From positions 1 through 6,393 of the forward strand of contig DMKG01000161.1 in assembly GCA_003454415.1 (NCBI GenBank): 6,393 nt of DNA, read 5' to 3'. Below, in pieces: positions 1 through 5,751 of this stretch (the first letter of the stretch is position 1; each line of letters begins with the position of its first letter). Origin of the DNA: Alphaproteobacteria bacterium (GTDB lineage: Bacteria > Pseudomonadota > Alphaproteobacteria > UBA11222). A program made the translations under genes and the position numbers. A model generated the notes under the pieces. The model had not been told where the DNA came from, searched no databases, and saw nothing but the letters and a program-made list of their open reading frames with translations.

Positions 1-150
1 GCCTGACTGAAAACGAACCATATGCCAATTTTTTCAAGTTTTTATATTCCGGTGCGTTTCAGACTGTAAATATAATATAAATGGATTATTTTGATTTATG
101 AACTATTTAAATTTATTTGCTGATTCGTTGCTGACACGATAGTAAGAGTC
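1..150 (+). promoter_or_regulatory. AT-rich leader upstream of the MarR gene, probable promoter/operator region
   Basis: This stretch has no supportable gene and is much richer in A+T than the rest of the window. It should hold the promoter of the MarR-family gene that starts at 151. A TATAAT hexamer lies at 71-76 but has no good -35 box 16-18 bp upstream. A weaker pair, TTGATT (91-96) and TATTTG (114-119), is spaced by 17 bp. Possible operator symmetry includes the 8-bp palindrome ATTTAAAT (105-112) and ATAAAT/ATTTAT (77-82 and 94-99, 11-bp spacer). Such motifs arise easily in AT-rich DNA, so no single element is firm. MarR proteins commonly bind imperfect palindromes in their own promoter. 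A divergent gene beyond the left edge could share the region. Confidence 0.4.
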
Positions 151-681
151 ATGGAACGGGATCTCTCCAGCGCAACTCTTAGGGCGATCCGCCGTATCAT
201 GAGGGCGAGTGACAGGAGCGGCCGTCGCCTCGCGGCGGCGACCGGTCTTACCGCTTCGCAGGTTCTCGTCCTCCAGCAGATCGAAAAGAGTGGCGAGACA
301 ACTCCAGGTGTAATTGCCGCAGATTTACAATTCGGCCAGGCGACGGTCACGAATATCATCGATCGCCTTGTCGCGGTTGGTTTCGCCACCCGCCGCCGGG
401 GCGAGCGGGACAAGCGCCAGATGCTGCTTGACATTACAAAGGAGGGGAGGGAGGCACTCAACCGGGCGCCGGACCTTCTGCAGGAGCGTTTCGTGGCCCG
501 TTTCGAAGCCCTGCCTACCTGGGAACAGGCGATGATGCTCGCAGCGCTGGAACGGCTGAGCGAGCTGCTCGACGCTTCCGATATCGATGCTGCGCCGCTT
601 CTGGACTCCGGCGATATCAACAAGGCGCCCGACAATCTGACGACGTTGCGGACCGTCAGCCCCCTTACTTCGGCGAGATAG
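151..681 (+). CDS. MarR-family winged helix-turn-helix transcriptional regulator
   Basis: This 176-residue protein has the length and architecture of a MarR-family dimeric DNA-binding regulator acting in the cytoplasm. Residues 1-30 would form the first dimerisation helix. The winged helix-turn-helix spans about 33-102. The recognition helix is near residues 60-74 (FGQATVTNIIDRL), and the wing carries the family's Asp/Arg pair, D87 and R89 in GERDKR, followed by the usual strand and ITKEG turn. Residues 105-143 are C-terminal dimerisation helices. A tail of about 30 residues after them, beginning DIDAAPLLDSG, is longer than the minimal family. From memory, a similar tail occurs in MarR proteins near osmolyte genes such as ectoine regulators, but no such genes are present here, so the target is unknown. 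The start is the first in-frame ATG; the upstream AAGAG lies only 2 nt from it and is a poor ribosome site. The downstream gene is 279 bp away, so the regulator appears monocistronic. Confidence 0.9.
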   Translation: MERDLSSATLRAIRRIMRASDRSGRRLAAATGLTASQVLVLQQIEKSGETTPGVIAADLQFGQATVTNIIDRLVAVGFATRRRGERDKRQMLLDITKEGREALNRAPDLLQERFVARFEALPTWEQAMMLAALERLSELLDASDIDAAPLLDSGDINKAPDNLTTLRTVSPLTSAR

Positions 682-733
682 CCCGATCCTAAGTCTGTCC
701 TTAACAGGAGCGTTTCTGTATTTGAATGAAGCG

Positions 734-768
734 CTTACGGCTTGTGCGCGAGACGCTGAGCCTGTAAG
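734..768. repeat. Imperfect inverted repeat (structured hairpin) downstream of the MarR gene
   Basis: CTTACGGCT at 734-742 pairs with AGCCTGTAAG at 759-768 with a single bulged T (763). Inside it GCG (748-750) pairs with CGC (754-756) around an AGA loop, leaving a small asymmetric internal loop. This gives about 12 base pairs in all. No T-run follows, so it is not a standard Rho-independent terminator. It could be an RNA structure ending the MarR transcript, an operator, or chance in GC-rich DNA. Confidence 0.35.
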
Positions 769-788
769 TTGGCTGGCCCGAATACAAA

Positions 789-801
789 CGCTCCGAGAGC
801 G
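789..801. repeat. Short perfect hairpin CGCTC-CGA-GAGCG in intergenic DNA
   Basis: A 5-bp perfect stem with a 3-nt loop lies in the gap between the MarR gene and the membrane-protein gene. It has no T-run, so there is no reason to call it a terminator. The remainder of the gap (682-960) shows no convincing ORF, promoter pair or RNA gene. Confidence 0.25.
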
Positions 802-960
802 CGCGATGGGGGCGCCTCAGTCACTCCCGGAAAGACGCTAGACTGACACCACCTTACCCTTCCCTTACAGTTACATGCTCCTTCAGGTGCGCAATACCTT
901 TTAAGCTCTGCCGGGCGCGGGGTGAATACGCGCCGCCCCTTGACCAGATTACATCCACGA

Positions 961-1722
961 ATGCGCAAGTTTTTTGAAAATTACCGGCTGCTGCTGAAAA
1001 CGCTGCCCTTTGTCGCCCTCATCATGGCGGTCAAATATATGGTGCATCTTTTCGGATATGAATTCATCGAACTGAATGCGCTCTTTACCTCATTCATTGC
1101 GGCGAACGTGTTCCTGCTGGGTTTTCTCATGGCTGGCGTGCTGACCGATTTCAAGGAAAGTGAGAAACTTCCCGGAGAACTCGCCGTAAGCCTGGAATCG
1201 ATCGCCGACGAGGCTGCGCTGCTCTATCAGGCCAAACAGCTTGAGGAGGCGGAAAAATGTTTGGAGCATGTCCGCCTGCTGATCGCCTGCCTTAGGGGCT
1301 GGTTTCATAAAACAGAACGCACCCGCACGCTGTTCAGGCATCTGACGGAACTCAACCGGCTGATCGCGGCGCTGGAACCCCATACCCAGGCGAATTTCAT
1401 TGTGCGTCTGAAGCAGGAGCAGACAAATATACGGCGCATCGTGACGAGAATTGACGCGATACGCGACACCTCCTTCATCTCATCCGGCTACCGGATTGCG
1501 GAGATCAATTCACTGCTTCTCATCCTTGGCCTGATTGGCGTCGCGCTCGATCCTTTCGCCCATACGCTTTTTCTGACCGGCTCGATCTCGCTGCTGTTCC
1601 TCTACATGATGTTCCTGATCAAGGATCTCGACAATCCGTTCGGCTATTACCAGAACGGTTCGGTTGAAAACATCTCGATCAATGCGATCGAGGATCTGGA
1701 GAAACGGATAAGCCCCGGTTGA
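961..1722 (+). CDS. Hypothetical four-helix integral membrane protein, bestrophin-like/DUF4239-like architecture
   Basis: I do not recognise this protein by family name with certainty. From the ATG at 961 it has 253 residues. Two hydrophobic helices lie near the N terminus, about residues 11-31 and 39-62, and two near the C terminus, about 182-199 and 202-221. A hydrophilic, mostly helical segment of about 110 residues rich in Glu, Arg, Leu and Gln separates them, including a likely coiled coil. The 2+2 helix layout and the DLDNPFGY motif just after the last helix resemble DUF4239/bestrophin-like membrane proteins; this is a resemblance, not a demonstrated homology. The reading frame is open upstream to a GTG at 922, adding 13 basic residues. 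Neither start has a clear Shine-Dalgarno sequence; ATG was preferred because it begins just before the first helix. The gene ends 20 bp before the convergent deacetylase gene. Role unknown. Confidence 0.62.
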   Translation: MRKFFENYRLLLKTLPFVALIMAVKYMVHLFGYEFIELNALFTSFIAANVFLLGFLMAGVLTDFKESEKLPGELAVSLESIADEAALLYQAKQLEEAEKCLEHVRLLIACLRGWFHKTERTRTLFRHLTELNRLIAALEPHTQANFIVRLKQEQTNIRRIVTRIDAIRDTSFISSGYRIAEINSLLLILGLIGVALDPFAHTLFLTGSISLLFLYMMFLIKDLDNPFGYYQNGSVENISINAIEDLEKRISPG

Positions 1723-1742
1723 GAAATGGGCGCGCCGCATGG

Positions 1743-2903
1743 TCAGACAAGGGATTGCAGCAGACGGCGCAAAAACGCATCGCAGGCGGCGAGTTCCGGG
1801 AGGCCGATGAACTCGTCGGGCTTGTGGGCCTGGTCGATGCTGCCAGGGCCGCAGATGACGGCGGGAATGCCCGCATCCTGGAAGATCCCGGCCTCGGTGG
1901 TGTAGGAAACCGCGAGCAGTTCATTACTTCCGGACAGGGCGGTGATCAGCGCCTCGGCGGGCGAACCCTCCAGCGGCGCCAGTGGCGGCACGTCGGCGCG
2001 CTGCCGGATGACGATATCGGCCTGTTCCGAAACCGCCCGGATCTCCGGCAGCACGTCGTCATGCGCATACGCCCTGAAACGGGCGGCGATTTCATCCGGG
2101 TCCTGTCCCGGCAGCGGGCGGATCTCCCACTGGAAACGGCAGCGGCGCGGCACGATGTTGAGCGCCGTCCCCCCTTCGATGACCCCCACATGAATACTGG
2201 TATAGGGGGGGTCAAACCGTCCCGAAGCGTCCCCCCGCCGGTGCATCTCCGAACGCAGGGCATGCAGATAATTGATCAGCCGCACCGCTACGTCGATGGC
2301 GTTCACGCCCAGATGCGGAAGGGAGGAATGCGCCTCCAGACCGGTCACCTCCGTGGTGTAGGTGCGAATGCCCTTATGGCTGTTCACCGCCTGCATCAGC
2401 GTTGGCTCCCCCACGATGACCGCTCTGGGGCGCGGCAGATGCCCGGCGATATGCCGCACCATGGAATGCACGCCGGCGCAGCCGACCTCCTCGTCATAGG
2501 AAAAGGCCAGATGCAACGGCGTGCGGGTGACGCCTGCAACGAATTCGGGAACCAGCGCCAGCGTGCTGGCGATGAAGCCCTTCATGTCCGCCGCGCCGCG
2601 GCCATAGAGGCGGCCTTCCCGTTCCTCAAGGGTGAAAGGATCGCTGCGCCAGCTCTGTCCGTCGACGGGCACGACATCGGTATGTCCAGAAAGGACGACG
2701 CCCCCGGGCGCCTCAGGCCCGATGGTGGCGTAGAGATTGGCCTTTGTCTGCGTTTCATTGAAGAACAGGCGGGAGGCGATCCCATGTCCCGCAAGATATT
2801 CCTGTATGAAATCAATCAGCGCCAGATTGGATTCCCGGCTGGTGGTGTCGAACGCCACCAGCCGGGCGAGCATTTCTCTCGTTCTGTATATTTCTCCACG
2901 CAT
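1743..2903 (-). CDS. argE: Acetylornithine deacetylase-like M20-family metallohydrolase
   Basis: This 386-residue protein is full length for the M20 family, and ArgE is its best match. ArgE hydrolyses N-acetyl-L-ornithine to ornithine and acetate in arginine synthesis; related enzymes cleave other N-acyl amino acids. All expected two-zinc active-site residues are visible: H74 and D76 in SGHTDVVPVDG, the bridging D106 in GRGAADMKG, the general base E138 and ligand E139 in SYDEEVGC, E166 in VGEPT, and H360 in QAHKPDEF. The lid/dimerisation domain occupies about residues 175-290, with H192 in EAHSSLP. The ATG at 2903 was chosen because the family fold begins there and GGAG lies 11 nt upstream (2915-2918). 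The frame stays open further upstream, but that extension would run into the preceding gene. It follows the CoA-transferase gene in the same direction after 85 bp, so the two may be co-transcribed. Because it sits beside catabolic genes, it could be a paralogue acting on another N-acyl substrate. Confidence 0.87.
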   Translation of the reverse strand: MRGEIYRTREMLARLVAFDTTSRESNLALIDFIQEYLAGHGIASRLFFNETQTKANLYATIGPEAPGGVVLSGHTDVVPVDGQSWRSDPFTLEEREGRLYGRGAADMKGFIASTLALVPEFVAGVTRTPLHLAFSYDEEVGCAGVHSMVRHIAGHLPRPRAVIVGEPTLMQAVNSHKGIRTYTTEVTGLEAHSSLPHLGVNAIDVAVRLINYLHALRSEMHRRGDASGRFDPPYTSIHVGVIEGGTALNIVPRRCRFQWEIRPLPGQDPDEIAARFRAYAHDDVLPEIRAVSEQADIVIRQRADVPPLAPLEGSPAEALITALSGSNELLAVSYTTEAGIFQDAGIPAVICGPGSIDQAHKPDEFIGLPELAACDAFLRRLLQSLV

Positions 2904-2988
2904 AAATCGCGCATCTCCAGGCTTTGTTGCGGGCCACTTCAGAAAAGTGTTTTCCCGTACTGAGAGCAGGGCCCGTATGGCCCGCCAG
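2904..2988 (-). other. Intergenic stretch between CoA-transferase and deacetylase genes with two small hairpins
   Basis: Two 5-bp stems with 5-nt loops lie here: GGGCC/GGCCC (2969-2973 and 2979-2983), directly after the CoA-transferase stop, and CACTT/AAGTG (2935-2939 and 2945-2949). Neither is followed by a T-run on the minus strand. They could slow polymerase or stabilise mRNA, but a functional terminator is not shown. No clear promoter for the deacetylase gene is seen. Confidence 0.3.
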
Positions 2989-4170
2989 TCAGGCGACCAC
3001 CTCTCCGCTCCGCAGCTCGGCGATTTCATCCGGACTCATGCCTATTTCGCGCAGCACCTCTTCGGTATGGGCTCCCAGTTGCGGCGCCTGCCGGCGGATC
3101 GTGCTGGGGGTCCCCTCGAAGGTGATGGGCGGCTTAGGATACCGCAGGCGCCCGGCTTCGGGGTGTTCCGCCTCGACGATCGCCTTATTATGAAGGATTT
3201 GCGGGTCATTCAAAAGATCGGCGCGGCTGTTTATTTTTGCGCCTGGCACCTGTTCGCGCGAAAGTCGCGCGGTCAGTTCGGCTATGGTGTGCTTGGCGAA
3301 TTCGGCGGAGATGATTTTGTTCAGTTCCAGCAGATTGGCGGTGCGCGAGGTGATCTGGGCAAAGCGCGGATCGGCCGCCAGATCCGGGCGCTCCAGCGCC
3401 CGGCACAGACCCTGGAACTGCGCGTCGGTGATGGCGAAGCCGATCACATAGCCATCCTTTGCGAGCGGCAGATTGTAGAGATCGCCGATTTCCGGCATCG
3501 GCGGAAACTCGCCGATATAGGTGTGGTTGGACATGGCGTCGGGCCACAGGAAGGCCAGGCCCGCATCCAGCATCGAGATCTTGACATGCTGGCCCCCTGC
3601 GCCGCGTTCCCGGGCGAACAGGGCCCCCAGAACCCCCTGCGCCACATTCATCGAGGCGATCTTGTCACACACGATGTTCCGAACGGGAACCGGCTTGCCG
3701 CTGCCAGGCTCCGCCTGCACCATCATGAAGCCGCTGGCCGCCTGGATGACCGGGTCATAAACCGGATCATTCGCCCTTGGTCCGGTTTCCCCATAGCCGC
3801 TGATCGAGACATAGATGATGCCGGGATTGGCTGACTTGCAGGCGGCATAGCCGACCCCCAGCCGGTCTACGACGCCGGGGCGGAAATTCTGCAGGACGAC
3901 ATCCGCCCCTTTCGCCAGCTTCAGCAGCACTTGAACCCCTTCGGGTTTCTGCAAATCCACCGCCACCGCACGCTTGTTGCGGTTGATCACCGTGAAACCC
4001 GCCGCCATTCCACCGCGCATCGGTCCGTAATAACGCGACAGATCGCCAAGCCCCGGCGCTTCTAGCTTGATCACATCCGCTCCCATATCGCCAAGCATGG
4101 CCGCGCCGAAGGGGCCCGATACATTGGCGGTCATGTCGATAATGCGTATTCCGTTAAGAACTCCAGCCAT
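2989..4170 (-). CDS. Class III CoA-transferase (CaiB/BaiF family)
   Basis: This 393-residue protein has the normal length of family III CoA-transferases, which move CoA between acyl groups through an enzyme-bound aspartyl-CoA thioester. The family opening is present: L5-G7-I8-R9, then IDMT and FGAAMLGDMGADVIKLE (about residues 21-37), followed by the conserved KRAVAVDL (66-73) and NFRPGV (95-100). The expected catalytic aspartate is D139 in VYDPVIQAASG. The C-terminal part has the usual G-x-HTEEVLREIG motif. The ATG at 4170 is well supported: GGGAGG (4180-4185) lies 9 nt upstream, and homology begins at once, while the longer open frame upstream reads as non-homologous sequence. Family members act on carnitine, bile acids, formate/oxalate, mesaconate, succinate and steroid side chains; the substrate cannot be told here. 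It is transcribed away from the paired enoyl-CoA hydratase genes, suggesting one catabolic module, and lies upstream of the deacetylase gene. Confidence 0.93.
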   Translation of the reverse strand: MAGVLNGIRIIDMTANVSGPFGAAMLGDMGADVIKLEAPGLGDLSRYYGPMRGGMAAGFTVINRNKRAVAVDLQKPEGVQVLLKLAKGADVVLQNFRPGVVDRLGVGYAACKSANPGIIYVSISGYGETGPRANDPVYDPVIQAASGFMMVQAEPGSGKPVPVRNIVCDKIASMNVAQGVLGALFARERGAGGQHVKISMLDAGLAFLWPDAMSNHTYIGEFPPMPEIGDLYNLPLAKDGYVIGFAITDAQFQGLCRALERPDLAADPRFAQITSRTANLLELNKIISAEFAKHTIAELTARLSREQVPGAKINSRADLLNDPQILHNKAIVEAEHPEAGRLRYPKPPITFEGTPSTIRRQAPQLGAHTEEVLREIGMSPDEIAELRSGEVVA

Positions 4171-4179
4171 TGGCGTTTT

Positions 4180-4185
4180 CCTCCC
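4180..4185 (-). promoter_or_regulatory. Ribosome binding site that fixes the CoA-transferase start
   Basis: GGGAGG on the minus strand lies 9 nt before the ATG at 4170. It supports this start over more upstream in-frame codons. Confidence 0.75.
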
Positions 4186-4296
4186 AGCTATTATCTTTAT
4201 TGGTGAGAAGGCCATCCTGCCGCAGATTTTGAAGTTTGCCCAGTGGCGCGCGCCTGTATCGCAGGCTAGACTGCAGGATGGATACGCAGAACACCC

Positions 4297-4301
4297 GGGA
4301 G
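4297..4301 (+). promoter_or_regulatory. Ribosome binding site that decides the start of the first hydratase subunit
   Basis: GGGAG lies 6 nt before the ATG at 4308. The in-frame ATG at 4278 and the more distant codon at 4236 lack such a site, so the shorter protein is preferred. Confidence 0.72.
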
Positions 4302-4307
4302 ATCGCC

Positions 4308-4865
4308 ATGTATGACATAGAAGCCGTGCGGCGCGACTGGATCGGGCGCAGCTCGGCCAAGAAGCGCGCCAAATATCCGGTGGAGCATGAACCCATCCGC
4401 CGTCACTGTCTGATGGTGGGCAATGAAAACCCGCTATATCTCGAGCCGGGCTATGCCCCCCGCACGCCCAGCCCGCCGACCGCCCTGTGGATCTTCTCCT
4501 GGGTGGAGCGCCTGGGGCCCCAGGGACCACGGCTTGGCAAGACGAGAAAGGAGGCCCCCAGCGCCAAAAAGGCGGAGGATGGGGCGTTCGCCCTGGGCAT
4601 GCCCATGATGGGCAGCCAGTTCACCAATATGGGGAGGGAGCTGGAATTCTTTCTGCCGGTTTATGTAGGAGATCATCTGTCCTCGGTCACCCGCACGGCC
4701 GACATCTTCATCAAACCCACAAGGCTGGATCCGGAGTCCCTGTGGATCGTCAATGAAGACATCATCACCAACCAGAACGATGAGGTGGTCTGCATCATCC
4801 GCAACACGCTGATGAATTTCCGCACTCCGGATGAACTCAAGGCTGCAGGAGTCACCCAGAAATGA
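4308..4865 (+). CDS. MaoC-like N-terminal hotdog protein, structural subunit of an (R)-specific enoyl-CoA hydratase
   Basis: This 185-residue protein matches the MaoC dehydratase N-terminal/FAS1-type hotdog domain over most of its length. Recognisable features are the opening MYDIEAVRRDWIG, a helix with VEHEPIRRHCLMVGNENPLYL-type sequence around residues 24-45, and the C-terminal beta-sheet half from about 105 (GRELEFFLPVYVGD) to FRTP near 171-174. The position that carries the Asp-x5-His hydratase pair in active hotdogs reads GNENPLY, lacking both catalytic residues. It should therefore be the substrate-shaping partner of the catalytic subunit encoded next, in the way HadA serves HadB in mycobacteria and split ChsH-type hydratases work in steroid catabolism (known for those families; inferred here). 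Its stop overlaps the next start in an ATGA, consistent with translational coupling and stoichiometric subunits. Soluble, no signal peptide. The pathway substrate is unknown; chain-length or steroid specificity cannot be read from the sequence. Confidence 0.85.
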   Translation: MYDIEAVRRDWIGRSSAKKRAKYPVEHEPIRRHCLMVGNENPLYLEPGYAPRTPSPPTALWIFSWVERLGPQGPRLGKTRKEAPSAKKAEDGAFALGMPMMGSQFTNMGRELEFFLPVYVGDHLSSVTRTADIFIKPTRLDPESLWIVNEDIITNQNDEVVCIIRNTLMNFRTPDELKAAGVTQK

Positions 4866-5296
4866 ACCGCAATGTATATTGGGAAGATGTGAAAGAGGGC
4901 GACGCTCTGCCCAGCTACAGCATGGAGATCACCACGACCCTGATCGTCGATCAGGTGTCGGGTTCACAGGATTATAACCTGATGCATCATGATACGGCAT
5001 TTGCCCGAAGGCAGGGGGCGCCCGACGCCTATGTGAATACCGGCTTTATAGAGGCGCTGCTGTCGCGGAGTCTGACGGATTTCATGGGCGACGCCGGCTT
5101 CCTGAAAAAACTGAAACACCAGATGCGCCGTTTCAACGCACTGGGCGACACCATAAAAGTCGCAGGCAAAGTGACGGGCAAGCGCGTAGAAGGCGGCGAG
5201 TATCTGGTGGATTGCGAGGTGTGGATTGAAAACAACCGCGACGGGGTATCGGTTCCGGGAACGGCGATCCTGCGTCTGCCCAGCAAGGGGGCGTAA
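4862..5296 (+). CDS. MaoC-family catalytic hotdog hydratase, (R)-specific enoyl-CoA hydratase subunit
   Basis: This 144-residue single-hotdog protein carries the hydratase-2 motif in the form SGSQDYNLMHHD. The catalytic pair should be D37 and H42, with N39 between them, matching the spacing described for mycobacterial HadB. The following GAPDAYVNTGF segment (residues 52-62) and the strand region GDTIKVAGKVTGKR (about 95-108) are typical of the family. The enzyme would hydrate a trans-2-enoyl-CoA to the (R)-3-hydroxyacyl-CoA, or run in reverse, in the cytoplasm as a heteromer with the protein encoded just upstream. AGGAG (4847-4851) lies 10 nt before the ATG, and the start overlaps the upstream stop by 4 nt. 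The stop at 5296 is only 14 bp from hprK. The alternative role, dehydration in a fatty acid synthase, is less likely beside a CoA-transferase. Confidence 0.88.
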   Translation: MNRNVYWEDVKEGDALPSYSMEITTTLIVDQVSGSQDYNLMHHDTAFARRQGAPDAYVNTGFIEALLSRSLTDFMGDAGFLKKLKHQMRRFNALGDTIKVAGKVTGKRVEGGEYLVDCEVWIENNRDGVSVPGTAILRLPSKGA

Positions 5297-5310
5297 GAAA
5301 CCGCCTTATA

Positions 5311-5751
5311 ATGGCCATGAACCTGCACGGCACATGCGTTGCGATTGAAGGGAACGGGGTCTTGCTGCGCGGCGCCCCGGGAAGCGGCAAATCCGATCTG
5401 GCGCTACGCCTGATCGATCAGTACGCAGACGCCATCCTTGTCGCCGACGACCGGGTCGATATCGTTGTCCGCAAGGGCCTGCTATATGCAAGCCCTCCTC
5501 CAAATATTGCCGGTAAACTGGAGGTGCGCGGAGTGGGGATCGTACATGTGAGTTTCAGGCCCGAAGCGCCCCTGCGCCTGCTGGTGGATCTGGTGGGGCT
5601 TGAGCAGATCCAGCGTATGCCGGAGCCGGAACAAGAGGAGATTTCCGGCGTTCTCCTGCCGCGGGTCAGGCTGGCGCCCTTTACCCCAAGCGCGCCCGCC
5701 ATCTTGCGCCAGGCGGTTAAACTTTCGGGCGTTCAGGAAAATCCGCCTTGA
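5311..5751 (+). CDS. hprK: HPr kinase/phosphorylase, short alphaproteobacterial form
   Basis: This protein uses ATP to phosphorylate, and can dephosphorylate, a serine of the PTS phosphocarrier HPr, thereby controlling PTS regulatory output. At 146 residues it is the short form, consisting of the catalytic domain only; Firmicute enzymes have about 310 residues and an extra N-terminal domain. Visible family marks are the conserved His in LHGT (H6), Walker A GAPGSGKS (21-28), VADD with D46 and D47, and the HprK signature LEVRGVGI (70-77) with E71. Start: ATG at 5311; an ATG at 5317 is also possible, and neither has a good Shine-Dalgarno site, the nearest G-rich run being about 20 nt away. It begins 14 bp after the hydratase stop, and its stop overlaps the rapZ start (TGATG), so it is probably translated from the same mRNA as both. 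In many alphaproteobacteria hprK follows chvG instead; here a catabolic hydratase occupies that place. Confidence 0.93.
   Translation: MAMNLHGTCVAIEGNGVLLRGAPGSGKSDLALRLIDQYADAILVADDRVDIVVRKGLLYASPPPNIAGKLEVRGVGIVHVSFRPEAPLRLLVDLVGLEQIQRMPEPEQEEISGVLLPRVRLAPFTPSAPAILRQAVKLSGVQENPP

Larger units (their letters stand above)
4171..4307. promoter_or_regulatory. Divergent control region between CoA-transferase and hydratase genes
   Basis: This 137-bp gap separates two divergently transcribed genes and must carry promoters for both unless they are read from further away. It contains a perfect 10-bp palindrome, GGCGCGCGCC (4245-4254). Close beside it are nested inverted repeats: GCAG/CTGC (4261-4264 and 4271-4274) inside GTATC/GATAC (4256-4260 and 4281-4285). 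These are candidate operator half-sites for a shared regulator. I found no convincing sigma-70 promoter: GATAAT on the minus strand (4191-4196) sits too close to the CoA-transferase ribosome site. Confidence 0.5.

Noticed and set aside
96..635. A 179-codon minus-strand frame opposite the MarR gene
   Set aside because: It is a Ser/Arg-rich antisense shadow of a well-supported MarR protein.
735..968. A 77-codon minus-strand frame covering the intergenic gap
   Set aside because: Composition is unremarkable, there is no family resemblance and no ribosome site; the frame is a chance product of GC-rich DNA.
1719..2963. A 414-codon open frame on the plus strand
   Set aside because: It lies almost wholly antisense to the deacetylase gene, whose metal ligands are all in place. 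Its translation is rich in Arg, Gly and His with no family resemblance, as expected from the opposite strand of GC-rich coding DNA.
2904..3029. N-terminal extension of the deacetylase reading frame
   Set aside because: The extra 42 codons overlap the end of the CoA-transferase gene and lie before the start of the M20 fold; the ATG at 2903 has a suitable GGAG upstream.
2737..3834. A 365-codon open frame on the plus strand
   Set aside because: It is antisense to the CoA-transferase and the 5' part of the deacetylase gene, has no recognisable domain, and is explained by codon bias of the real genes.
4171..4530. N-terminal extension of the CoA-transferase reading frame
   Set aside because: The extra 120 codons show no family similarity, overlap the divergent hydratase gene, and the ATG at 4170 has an excellent ribosome site.
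5308..5313. TATAAT overlapping the hprK start codon as a possible -10 box
   Set aside because: There is no -35-like hexamer at the right distance, and initiation there would begin inside the hprK reading frame.
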